DNA from: Bicyclus anynana
Taxonomy: Eukaryota; Arthropoda; Insecta; Lepidoptera; Nymphalidae
NCBI RefSeq assembly: GCF_947172395.1
Contig: NC_069104.1
Coordinates: 4,429,355 to 4,493,354 of the forward strand
Length of the DNA stretch: 64,000 nucleotides
Reading direction: 5' to 3'
Shown here: positions 53,120 through 63,589 of the stretch, piece by piece
Layout of the letters: each line of letters starts with the position of its first letter
How positions within the stretch are numbered: position 1 is the stretch's first letter
Notes under the pieces: generated by a model
What the model was told of the DNA's origin: nothing
Databases searched by the model: none
The model's input: only the letters and a program-made list of their open reading frames with translations
Position numbers and translations under genes: made by a program

Positions 53120-53337
53120 TAAGAACATACTAATTAATATTACTAACTTAATTTAAGAAAACTTGCTAACAAACAACTTGTGAAATGTAATTTAGAAAAT
53201 GTAAATGTAAATAAGGAATAAACGGCTTATTTATTTTATTATTTTATATCTGTGATTTATTTGCAATTTGCTAAATAATAGCTGTTTCAAGAATTTATTT
53301 AATTTTAAATTATTTTTAAGATATTTACCAAAATAAA

Positions 53338-53496
53338 ATCTATACTAATATGTTATGAGGAAAAGTTTGTGAGTTTCTAAGCAGGGAGTACAGAAGCGAT
53401 TTTGAAAATTCTTTTACCCATAGAAAGCCACGTTATGTGTGTCTACATATTCCCATAGGAACAAGAACTAAGCTTTTAGCGTGGGGTTAAGGCTAG
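53338..53496 (+). mobile_element. Helitron-like element, diverged
   Basis: Head TCTATACTAATATGTTATGA, body TTTTGAAAATTCTTTTACCC, end GGCTAG before T. About 159 bp. Confidence 0.65.
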
Positions 53497-54284
53497 TACA
53501 TAAAAATTAAGTGACTTCAAAATTAGTATTTACTCTATCTATCATATTTTGGATTTTGTATCAAATACTGCATTATATATTCTTGTGAAAATAGGATTGT
53601 ATACAAAGAGGATTATATAACATAAATAACAATAAAGTATTTACTCAAACATTTGTCGTATTTTGGATAAATTTGCAACAATTACTGCATCATATTTTTT
53701 TGTGCAAATAGGATTGTACAAACAGTGTAAATTATTTGTTCACCTGCTCTCTGTCTCCAAAAACAGCGCTCTCTTGTTTTGTATAGATATATCTTAACTG
53801 ATTATGTTTATATGCAATGCTCAAGTATTTTTGAATGTTTATCCATACACTTAACAGTAGATAATGTAAATATATATGCTGCCCTGTCAAAAGAGCACGC
53901 TTTTTAGCGTCGGGTCATGCATGGCTTACCTAAAACCTGTTTCAAAAGGTGAGTAAACTTCCACCAAGTAAATAGAATTATTTGCATTTTTCAATCTAAT
54001 AATAGGATCGACGACCTGTCTGGCGCAATTGTATTGTATTTAATAATCATCATAATCGGAAGATCCTCAGTTTAATTCTCTGATTTTTTTTTTCGAATTG
54101 TTTCATCGCGGACTGTTCACAGAAGGGCTGGCTCATTTTTTGTACAAAGGACCTGTTCATTGCGGTAATGCAGCCAGTTTTCTAGCCATCATTCCACGTG
54201 GACTGATGATTTGTAAAGCTATTAGCAAAGATAGATATTAATTATTTATATCTTTAGAAATACACACTGTCTAATTGTTCACCC
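53497..54284. other. AT-rich stretch, nothing recognised
   Basis: Some local near-repeats (ATTTACTC...AAATA..ATTGTATACAAA) but no defined element. Confidence 0.35.
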
Positions 54285-54286
54285 TA

Positions 54287-54850
54287 AAGGTACTGTTACA
54301 CATGCTCTAAAATAGCATGCTAAAAACGTGCTATTAAATATGCTCCATATGAGCATGTTTATCATCAGTTTACATTTGCTAGCAATAAGCATGCTATTTT
54401 TAAGTATGCTCCTGAATAAGCATGCTCAAACATTCCAATTACACATGCTAATTTGTATCTCTCTCCAATTACACATGCTAATTTGTATTGCTCTCTGTCT
54501 ATAGTATCGTGTTAGACAGGGGGAGATGACCTTCATCTCCCCCTGACTAACACGGTACTAGAATACACTACTACTAGAATACTAGAATTCAGGATAAGAG
54601 AATACAGAATAGAAATGCTGATCGACTAGCATACTCAATAAGCAAACCTGTTCAAACACGCTAAAAGCACGCACCCTTCCACCCCCGCAGCAAGTAGTAT
54701 GCTCATAAATCGCACGACTGTTGATTCTTGAGCAAGCTCAAAATAAGCATGCTCATTATAAGCAATGTTGCGATACACATGCTAATAAGTAGCAACTGCT
54801 CAATAGTAGCATGCTTTCGTACTTGAAATGAGCATGTGTAACAGTAGCTT
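54287..54850. mobile_element. Inverted-repeat DNA transposon rich in GCATGC motifs
   Basis: TIR AAGGTACTGTTACACATGCT / AGCATGTGTAACAGTAGCTT, with TA on each outer side (54285-54286, 54851-54852). Inside are over a dozen AGCATGCT/TGAGCATG-type motifs and a central 21-bp-armed hairpin (54509-54552, CAGGGGGAGATGA with TCATCTCCCCCTG). Non-coding. A TA target would suggest a Tc1/mariner-like group but is not proof. Confidence 0.8.
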
Positions 54851-55364
54851 TAGACAAGTACTCCTCTGGATGTCAAGGTTTATCCTTTGGGCAAAATAAG
54901 CGCTTGAGTCACCTGACACATAGATCAATTTGTCAGACATTGTATGTAATGTATTTGTTGTATAATATTTATTGTATTGTATTTATTTATTTTAAATCAC
55001 AATAACGATTATTTCCTTGAGACGGAAATAATAAAGTCCGTGACTTCAACATTAACACGTACCGGACCATCTTGATATCTTTAATAACAAAACAAGCCAT
55101 GCTATTGTATCTATAATCACTCGACCTTCATGGATACATCTCGGCTAGGATTATAATCAGTATAGTCTAATGTTAGTACTAATGAGAGATGTAATTGTTC
55201 GGTATTATTGTTCCTGAGTGCTAGGTTTTTCCTAGATACATAAACAAACTGACAGACTGTGTAATACCGGAAATCCTTTTGATTTTATCTGTTGCACGGG
55301 TATTCTATCTCGTTTGCATAGGATATTCTATTTGATTTATTTAATCCTTTAATAATTTTATGCC

Positions 55365-55869
55365 AATGGGGATGATGACTAGGTTTGAATATATTGATTT
55401 TTATGATACATTCGGGTAAATAGGATCAATGTTAACTAATTTATACATAAAAAGAAAAGATTGTCTGGATATTTGCAAAATAAATGAGATTATAAAATTT
55501 CAAAATCTATTAATAATATTTTATCGTAATTAGATGAAAATTCATACAGTTTTAGCTTCCTTACATTAAATGTGACATTTTTTAATAAGTGAACTATAAG
55601 CATAAACGCACAAATAACAAAGATATTAGTAATTTTGTTTGAACGCGCATACAAATCTAACGATCAGCGAGCCAACGACGTCACTAAATCGTGCCATTTT
55701 GTATGGAGCGTTTTTCAGGGATCCGCGGCAGCGCCGCAAATCTGACTCTTTAAATCCCTGTAACTCCGAAAGTAACGATCGCAGATATCCTATTCCTTTT
55801 ACAAAATTGCTTTACTATTAATATACTCTTAATTTATATACAATTTAAAAAACTGTCATCATCCCTATT
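55365..55869 (-). mobile_element. 505-bp MITE (GGGATGATGAC ends), copy 2
   Basis: Reverse of 35075-35551, sharing AGGGATCCGCGGCAGCGCCG, TTTTATCGTAATTAGATGAA and ACATTCGGGTAAATAGG-type segments. It is ~28 bp longer, by insertions in the AT-rich part. Confidence 0.85.
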
Positions 55870-56159
55870 ATTTATATGATCTCACCGAAAGCAATTACCA
55901 ACCGAAGGTTTAGGGGTGGAAAAAGGAATTTTAAACCCAAACAATACCTATACACAAATAGAACAGCGTTGTGTCAGTTGATCAATAATTGGAAAAGCGC
56001 TAATCTGACTAGCTCACTGAGGGTTCTGTACAAATTATTCTTCACCATAAATCAAAAACTATACCCGTTAGCACCATCATAAGTAATCAACTGAACAAGT
56101 CCTGAACTATGGTGAGTTAGGTACAAGGTACATCGATTAATGAACTACTATTTATACTC

Positions 56160-57080
56160 TATCCTATTCGCAGCGGAATGCAGAGGAGTATTGAAAGCGC
56201 AATTAACAAAAAGAAAAGAATAGAATATAAAACAAACAGAAGGACACATAAATAATAATTTTGTCAGGACTCAGGAGTACAACAGTAAGTTACATTAGAT
56301 TTAGTAATACATCAGCACTAGACCACTGTGTAAAATAGTATAGTGCTTTCGGCAAAATGCAAAAGCCTGTTGAAAAGAAAGGCGCAATTAACAAAATAAA
56401 AGGAATAGAATATAAAACAAACAGAAGGTCACACAGAGTTGTGTGTCAGGAGCAGTTGAGGTCACTGAAATAGAACCTATTTACTACCTAATACATAGCA
56501 CTACACCAATACCGTATTAAATAATTTCTGAAATGCTCTCAGCCGTTGTGTAGGCGGAATGTAAATGCGTATTGAAAAGAAAAGCGCAATTAACAAAATA
56601 AAAGGAGAAGAATATAAAACAAACAGAAGGTCAGAGGGTATTGTGTGTCAGGACCAGTTGAGGTCACTGAAGTAGATCCCATTTACTACTTAATACATCA
56701 GGACTAGACCAATACTGTAATGAATAGTCTCTGAAATGCTCTCAACCATAATGTGGGCGAAATGCGTATTGAAAAGAAAAGCGCAATTAACAAAGTAAAA
56801 GGAATAGAATATAAAACAAACAGAAGATCACACAGAATTGTGTGTCAGGGTAGCTGAGTTCGCTGACATAGAACCCATTTACTACGGTCACTTACATTAG
56901 ATTTACTAATACGTCAGCTTTACACCAATACCGTATTAAATAATCTCTGAAGTGCTCTCAGCCGTTATGTGGGCGGAATGCAAATGCGTATTGAAAAGAA
57001 AAGCGCAATTAACCAAATAAAAGGAATAGAATATAAAACAAACAGAAGGTCACACAGAATTGTGTGTCAGGGGCAGTTAG
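56160..57080 (+). repeat. Tandem array, five units of ~185-222 bp
   Basis: The block GCGCAATTAAC followed by GGAATAGAATATAAAACAAA and CAGAAGGTCACACA recurs with GCGC at 56197, 56382, 56584, 56781 and 57003. Between blocks come GTGTGTCAGG, GAACCCATTTACTAC and CAATACCGTATTAAATAAT. Units vary by small indels. No open frame. Confidence 0.9.
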
Positions 57081-57716
57081 CACCGCGGGCGTGGTAGTGG
57101 GTGGGGCTCTTTGTTTCATCAGCATTGTTCACGCGAAAACCTGACCTCGTTAAACGAATTAACTGTCTGGCAAAAGAAAATTTGAGTCGGTGGAAATTTG
57201 TGACTTTTGTGTGCACTCAATTACGAATGGACAAGTGGCACCTGTTAACTTTTGAATTAATGAAGTTTTTTTTTATTTATTCCATAGGATACTGTCATCC
57301 GCATTTTACGAGTAGCTTCCGTAGTTTTTTTGTCTGACCCTTTATTATATGCCTTACCTTAGCTTTTTTTTTGTTTTTAAGCAAGCTTTAGCGTTGATTT
57401 TTTCAGTGTTAGCCATCAAAAGTGTGAAATCACGGTATGATTTTTACTGTAATGACTAATGTCAAAATCAGAAGAAGATTAATTTCTGAATTTATTATGA
57501 AATTTTGGTAGGACGCTATTTGTGATATATCTTTTAAAATGTTAAGTACAAGCAAACTATTTATCTTATAAAATTAAACTTCTTAAGTACATATTTTACT
57601 TTTATTTCAGTAGGTATAGTTATTGTCTACCGTTGGCTAGCTAGTCTATGACGTACCAGTTTTAGAACATACTTAATAGCTATACCTAAGGACTTCATCT
57701 GTCGAGTAGTACGTCA
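57080..57716. other. Unassigned stretch
   Basis: A 78-codon frame at 57101-57337 has no recognisable domain. Otherwise AT-rich. Confidence 0.35.
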
Positions 57717-57767
57717 AAGCTTCGAATCATGTGAAGCATTTCTTTCTTACAAGAACTTCTAAGAAGC

Positions 57768-57980
57768 ATGACACCCTCGTGCATTTTGCGACACGAAAGA
57801 TACCGTTTGTTTCAAACCATCATGATGGGCAAGATTGCAGGCAAAAGAGGTGTAGGAAGAAGAAAGAAGTCCTGGCTACGAAATATAAGGGAGTGGACTG
57901 GCATAAAGACCGTCGAAGAACTTTTCCGCCTAGCCATGGACAAGGAAAAGTTTAGAAAGCTTACCGCCGACCTTCAGTAA
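57768..57980 (+). pseudogene. LINE C-terminal fragment (GKRG.GRRKKSWLRN type)
   Basis: Reads RHERYRLFQTIMMGKIAGKRGVGRRKKSWLRNIREWTG...LFRLAMDKEKFRKLTADLQ and stops. A basic G-K-R-G-x-G-R-R...S-W-L-x-N-x-R-x-W box is a usual C-terminal signature of arthropod LINE reverse-transcriptase proteins; the clade is uncertain. No RT motifs remain upstream. An AT-rich 3' region follows. Confidence 0.75.
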
Positions 57981-58009
57981 TGGAGAGGCACTCTAAAAAG
58001 AAGAACCGC

Positions 58010-58540
58010 ATAAAATAAACAACTGGGAACCACTTTATAAACTAAATTTATTTAAATAAATACAAAATAAAAATACATAATACAATTTATCTTTGATCAA
58101 TAGTCTTGCCAATCTTTTCAAAAGATCTCTTCATCATTACTATTTAAGTTACGCCTCTGTAGCTATTATAATGCCTAATTATTTTCGTACTCAAAATTAA
58201 ATGAATAAGACATTATAAAGCCGTAGTTTTTGCATTGCCATTATAATTTTTAATTGTTATTTTTTTTGCTGTCTCTACCAAGGATTGAAGCCATTGCCTT
58301 ATTAATTGCGTCATTAAAGAGTAAATGACATGAGGCAGACGTCATCGGCTCATAGACATAATTTATATGTAAAGAGTAATTTTTTGTAATTTATATTTTT
58401 ATTAGCAGCAACCAGTGCGTGTTTTTAAAGTAATAAAATATACGGCATAAGCCCACCTGATTAAGATTAAAGTTTAAGTGTAAATCCATTGCTTATAGCA
58501 GTGTAACTCGCAATCCATGCACTCGATTAAGTGCATATGG
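58010..58540. other. AT-rich stretch after LINE fragment
   Basis: No gene recognised; the first part may be LINE 3'-UTR. Confidence 0.35.
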
Positions 58541-58545
58541 TACTA

Positions 58546-58967
58546 GGGTAGAGCGGGGCTAGTTGAGCCATTTATCATTTAATCAGCTCCTCAAGCATAA
58601 GTCTTAGCCCCAATCGCACGAGAGATTTTTTGACGGACGTTAAAAAAGCGTTGAAATATAGTATGAAGTTAAATGAAGGTCTTTTTCCAAAATCAAAAAT
58701 TCCAGCATCGTGTATGCATTTGTTGTATTTGAACTCTTTCTTAACGTCCATTAAAAAGCTCTCGTGCGAATGAGGGCGTAATGGCTTTTTATGGCTACGA
58801 ACGGGTAAGTCATTTCCACCTTCAAATATATCCATAGCCATCTATAATACAAACATCGTAAGCCATTCTTTTCCTGTATCATATTTTCAGTTCAAAAGGG
58901 TGGAATTTTTGAACCTATAAAAATACTACTCTAAACTAACCCTATGGTCAACTAGCCCCGTCCACCC
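58546..58967. mobile_element. MITE with concentric inverted repeats
   Basis: Outer TIR GGGTAGAGCGGGGCTAGTTG / CAACTAGCCCCGTCCACCC, flanked by TACTA on both sides (58541-58545, 58968-58972). Inner inverted pair CGCACGAGAGATTTTTTGAC (58616) / AAAAAGCTCTCGTGCG (to 58768). The 88-codon reverse frame inside is a by-product. Confidence 0.8.
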
Positions 58968-59026
58968 TACTACTCTAACTCTGTAACAAAAATCTCTACT
59001 ACTACTAAACACTACTAACATTTTCC

Positions 59027-59478
59027 TTATCATCGTCCTTCGTCATTATGAGCCGATAGACATCCACTGCTGGACACAAAACTACCTACTATTAACTTCT
59101 AACTACTATCTACTATCTAAAAGTTTCTACTATCCAGCGGCTCCTTGTAACCCACTTGATGTCGTCGGTTGACCTACTGGGGACTCCAACACTGCGTTTT
59201 ACGGGTTGGCTTCCCAACATCTTGGAATCCCAACGTCCATCGGCTCTTCGAACAATGTGCCCCGGCAATTACCACTTCAGCCCCATGACTCGTTGAGCTA
59301 TGTCGGTGACCTAGGTTCTTCTGCGGATTTCCTCATTTCTGATTGGAACACGCCGAGATACTCTGAGCATAGCTCGCTCCATCACCCGCTGAGCGTCTCT
59401 GAGCCTTCTTATGAGGTCCATAGTTAGCGACCAAGTCTCGTATCCGTATGTCATTACTGGCAACACGCATTGTTAGAA
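59027..59478 (-). mobile_element. RTE-type LINE 3' region, decayed
   Basis: Minus-strand LINE sequence from the tail (ATCATCGTCC side) to ACAATGCGTGTTGCCAGTAA, with an ACTACTATCTACTATC simple-repeat insertion at 59083-59133. Frames are broken. Confidence 0.7.
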
Positions 59479-60098
59479 GACGTTTAGTTCATTCTTAGAA
59501 AACTTTGGTTTCATTGTTAGAAGACAATGAAACCAAACTGTATGACGAAAATTGCATGATATCATGCCAATCACGAGCAGCACACGATCAGTTTTATCGG
59601 ACGTCAAGCTGTTAGCGCTGTAGGCATGTGATATTACTTGATCGTCAGTGGCTGACAATGTTTGAAGTTGGTTAAAAAAGTAGGTAAGTAATTGTCGCGA
59701 AGCACTGGTCATTGAACGGGGCGTGGCTTAAGCACCAACAAAAAACTAGTTTTTTCAATAGATTTAGCTCTATTATAAATCCTATTTGGACCGTTTAATT
59801 TTTCTCGTTTAATTAATCTTGTATCTAGGTAGGTATACAAGGATATCGCGATAGATTTGACGACCTCTATCGCGTTTGTACTGATGTGTTCTCAACAGAG
59901 ATTTTGGGTTCGATTCTCAGGTCGGGTCACTTTTATTTTATGTTTGCTACGTCACTTGTTAACCAATTATAAAAAATTCTTTTTTGTTTAAAAGAGTATA
60001 CTTCCTGATTGCTCCCATTTAATTTAATTTTTTTTGTTAGAATCAAAATAATTGAAATAAGTGAACAAAATTTCCCATATTTTGGGCAAAATCACACC

Positions 60099-60135
60099 GA
60101 TCAATAGAAAGGACTTAATCGTCCTTTCTATTGAT
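60099..60135. repeat. Hairpin, 15-bp perfect arms
   Basis: ATCAATAGAAAGGAC and GTCCTTTCTATTGAT face each other across TTAATC. Confidence 0.8.
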
Positions 60136-60250
60136 ACTTCCAACATAGCTCGTTCCATCGCCCGCTGTGTGACTCTGAGCTTTCTTATGAGGCCCATACT
60201 TAGCGATCAAGTCGCGGAACCATAGGTCATCTGGCAACACGCACTGTAAC
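60131..60250 (-). mobile_element. RTE-type LINE internal fragment
   Basis: The minus strand matches the 5' part of 59027-59478: CAGTGCGTGTTGCCAG and GGCGATGGAACGAGC. Confidence 0.65.
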
Positions 60251-60540
60251 ATATCTAATAGTATAAAATCTTTGGTATACCCGTTAGTTAGTCTCACCTT
60301 TGCATTTTTAATAATAATAGAGACTTGTTTGTAGTTAACGAACGTAGTTTTCGGTGAAATGGTAATGAATTTTACGATGGCCGTAAATTTGCTTACGTGT
60401 CCAAATAGCTTTGATCTCGTTCTAAATACACGTTTATTTGAGCGGATTTTAGATCTAATAAAAGTTTTATGACGTCACATATTTTGGATTAGATAAGCGC
60501 TTTTTATAATGTATGTTTCATGTGATATAATTTATTCATC

Positions 60541-60810
60541 ATGCCTTATTAGAGTTAATTAATGAGGATTTATTTATTATTTTATTAAAAAGGTTTAACC
60601 AGTCAACTAATAAAGTTAAGCTGTTTGTATGTATATTATCTCAAAATTCGTTTATGTCAAATAGGCTTAAATTATTCCTTATTAGAGTTAATTAATGAGG
60701 ATTTATTTATTATTTTATTTATTTAATACAGTTTAAGCAGTGTCGGTAAAAGTGTTCGTAGGTATGTATATTATATTAAAATTCATTTATTTCAAATTAT
60801 AACCTTAAAT
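60541..60810 (+). repeat. Two-unit tandem repeat, 133 bp
   Basis: CCTTATTAGAGTTAATTAAT begins units at 60544 and 60677. Both continue to GTATGTATATTAT.T.AAAAT and TTTATTTCAAAT-like ends. Confidence 0.85.
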
Positions 60811-60891
60811 TACAGCACGTTTGAAACGTCTAGTTTGACTATAATTATAATTTAATGACTTTACTTTTACAGAAGGCAGGTTACAGGTACA

Positions 60892-61201
60892 TTTTTTTTT
60901 TATTCTTTACAAGTTAGCCTTGACTACTATCTCACCTGATGGTAAGTGATGATGCAATCTAAGATGGAAGCGGGCTAACTTGTTAGGAGGAGGATGAAAA
61001 TCCACACCCCTTTCGGTTTCTATACGACATCGTACCAGACCGCTAAATCTCTTAGCGGTAAGGTGGTAGGTAACTAGCCACGGCCAAAGCCTCCCACCAG
61101 CCAATTAAGAAATCCTCAATCGGCCCAACCGGGGATCGAACCCAGGACGTCCGTCCTATAAATCCACTGCGCATACCACTAGGCCACGGAGGCGGTAAAA
61201 A
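60892..61201 (-). mobile_element. tRNA-derived SINE, family SINE-A, near full length
   Basis: T run, full body, B box in reverse (GGGGATCGAACCC), A-box side CACTAGGCCACGGAGGC. Confidence 0.9.
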
Positions 61202-61559
61202 CCTCCAACAAATAAAAGCTTTAGGTATACATATACAAGATATTATATGAGTAGCCTTTATATATAAGTCCTACATTTAAAAGATATAAAAAAAATCAAA
61301 GTTCATTTATTTCAATTAGGCCTGAGATCACTTTTAAAAAGTCAAATTACGTCATAATTTAAATTAATGTTATGGTGGTAATAATAGTCGAAAACTTAAA
61401 ATTAAAGTTACGACGGTTCCTAACGCGCCTTGGTCCGAGAAGAGTCCACAACAAACTCAGCCAAGGTTTATTTTTTTTGTTTACCACCATTTTACAAACT
61501 TATTTAAAACTAAGCACACAGACGTATAATGCAGTTTAACACCAAGCTTTTTTATTATT

Positions 61560-62353
61560 TACTAGCCGACGCCCGCGACCTCGTCCGAGTTAAAATAGAT
61601 GTAAACTTTCAACTATCCCTACCCTACCCCTACCCTACTCCTACCTACCCCTACCCTACCCCTACCCCTAAACTAAAAAAAATAAGATTTTTAAATAAGA
61701 AAATGGTTGTTGTGCCTTACTCGACATAGATTGGTATAGTGTGTCGCGGACTTTTTTGTAGATATTTATAAGATCAACAATTAATTTGAACATTTTATGG
61801 TTCTATCTTTTATAGTTTAGGCAGCGTACGCAAAATAAGTAACTTTTCTGGTTGATTTTTTACACAATATCTTACTAAACCCTATTTTTTCCAAAAAATT
61901 TCTAAAAAAATGTAGCCTATGTTACTTGTGGATAATGTAGCTTTCGAATGGTGAAAGAATTTTTAAAATCGGTCCAGTAGTTTTTGAGCCTATTCATTAC
62001 AATCAAACAAACAAACAAACATACAAACTTACAAAGTTTTCCTCTTTTTTTTTTATAAATAAATATACTTAAACAATACACATCACTATCTAGCCCCAAA
62101 GTAAGCATACAGAGTAGCTTGTGTTATCGGTACTAAGATAGTTGATATTATAATATTCATATACATTTACATACTACATATAAATACTTATATAATGTAT
62201 GAATACACACAGACACTGGAAAACACCCATGCTCATCACACAAATATTTTCCAGTTGTGGGAATCGAACCCACGACCGTGGATGCAGAAAGCAGGGTCAC
62301 TACCCACTGCGCCACGCGGCCGTCAATTATAGCTTTATAATATTAGTATAGAT
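61560..62353 (-). mobile_element. Helitron-like element split by a SINE
   Basis: Left end ACTAGCCGACGCCCGCGACC; body GTGAAAGAATTTTTAAAATC, CAATCAAACAAACAAAC; head AGCTTTATAATATTAGTATAGA at 62331-62353. The head is separated from the body by SINE-E. A (CCCTAC)n-type tract lies at 61616-61672. Confidence 0.75.
62044..62324 (-). mobile_element. tRNA-derived SINE, family SINE-E
   Basis: The minus strand reads GGCCGCGTGGCGCAGTGGGT (A box), GGTTCGATTCCCACAACTGG (B box), body with GCATGGGTGTTTTCCAGTG and CTTTGGGGCTAGATAGTGAT, then poly(A). Nested in the Helitron. Confidence 0.9.
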
Positions 62354-62673
62354 ATATACTAGGTAAGAAGCCTATAGTTTACAATAGTAAAGTGACAAAT
62401 GACAATATGAACGTATGCCGCGTCATCTACCTACTAAATGTAGGCGTGGTCCAAACGACCAATAAAAAGGTAGCGGTTAGCTGTAATAGCTGGTTCTTTA
62501 GCTTACGTGGCTTGAAACATTGTCTATCTAGATTTCGCTAGATCCGAGAGCTGGTGGACGTTTTTGCTATTGTAGGCAAGCACAATATCCTGTTCCTCTC
62601 CTATACTACCCTAAGTCACAGTATACAAACTACACACACAGTCACAGTATACTATTGTACTGTGCCTAAGTAC

Positions 62674-62967
62674 ATCATCATTATCAACCCATATTCGACT
62701 CACTGTTGAGCTCGAGTCTCCTCTTAAAATGAGTGAGGTTAGGCCACCACGCTGGCCCAATGCAGATTTGCAGATTTCACACACACAGAGAATTAAGAAA
62801 ATTCTCAGCTGGTATGCAGGTTTTATCAGGATGTTTTTCCTTAACTGTTTAAGACACGTGATATTTAATTTCTTAAAATGCACTTAATTGGAAAGTTGGA
62901 GGTGTAGTCCCCGGACCGGATTCGAACCTACATCCTTCGGAATCGGAGGCAGAGGTCATATCACGGC
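62674..62967 (-). mobile_element. tRNA-derived SINE, family SINE-B
   Basis: (ATG)n-side CATCATCATTATCAACCC, full body, B box in reverse GGATTCGAACC, damaged A box; a second partial head (CGGACTATCACGG) is appended at 62975-62988. Confidence 0.85.
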
Positions 62968-63589
62968 TCTCAGCGGACTATCACGGACCCTATACTACAG
63001 CCTTTCTTTATGAGTACTGTTACCAACAAACAAATACAAGGGTATAAATTACTAGTCATTTCACACCTAATAATAATTATAATTAAATTAATGAAAATAA
63101 ATTTGATTAATAATGTTTAGAGCAATTAGATATGGTTAATATATTTTATATAACATTTTCTAAACAAACCTTAAAAATTTTAAATAAATAAGTTATGAAA
63201 TGACATGCGTTTTCTACCTTCATTTCTAATTTCTTTGTTGGTAAACAGTACTCATCAAGAAAGGCTGAAGTATATCTAAGTACATTAAGATAGAACTGCT
63301 GGAGACTTGACTGTGGATGGCAAGCCCTTCCTTGAGGACTTTTTTAGAAAAAATATTTTCGGTTGACGTGGTAGGTTAACACAGAAAAATTATTAAGTAC
63401 ATGCATAATGCATTTAAAATTATTAATATTAATAAGATTGCGTTTGATTTATAAGATTGATTATTAATATTAATAAGATGAGTTATGATGCTTAGACATA
63501 ATAAATTAAAAATAATTTTCCAAATCGATACTCGGCATCTTCGAGTACCTAATCGGTGAAAATACGAACTGAAAAAAAAAAATTTAAAA

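Noticed and set aside
56160..57080. CRISPR-like array
   Set aside because: The repeats are ~200 bp long with conserved spacers, in an animal-type genome; it is a tandem satellite-like array.
61616..61672. Interstitial telomere repeat
   Set aside because: The unit is CCCTA/CCCCTA, not the insect TTAGG/CCTAA unit, and it lies inside a Helitron-like element.
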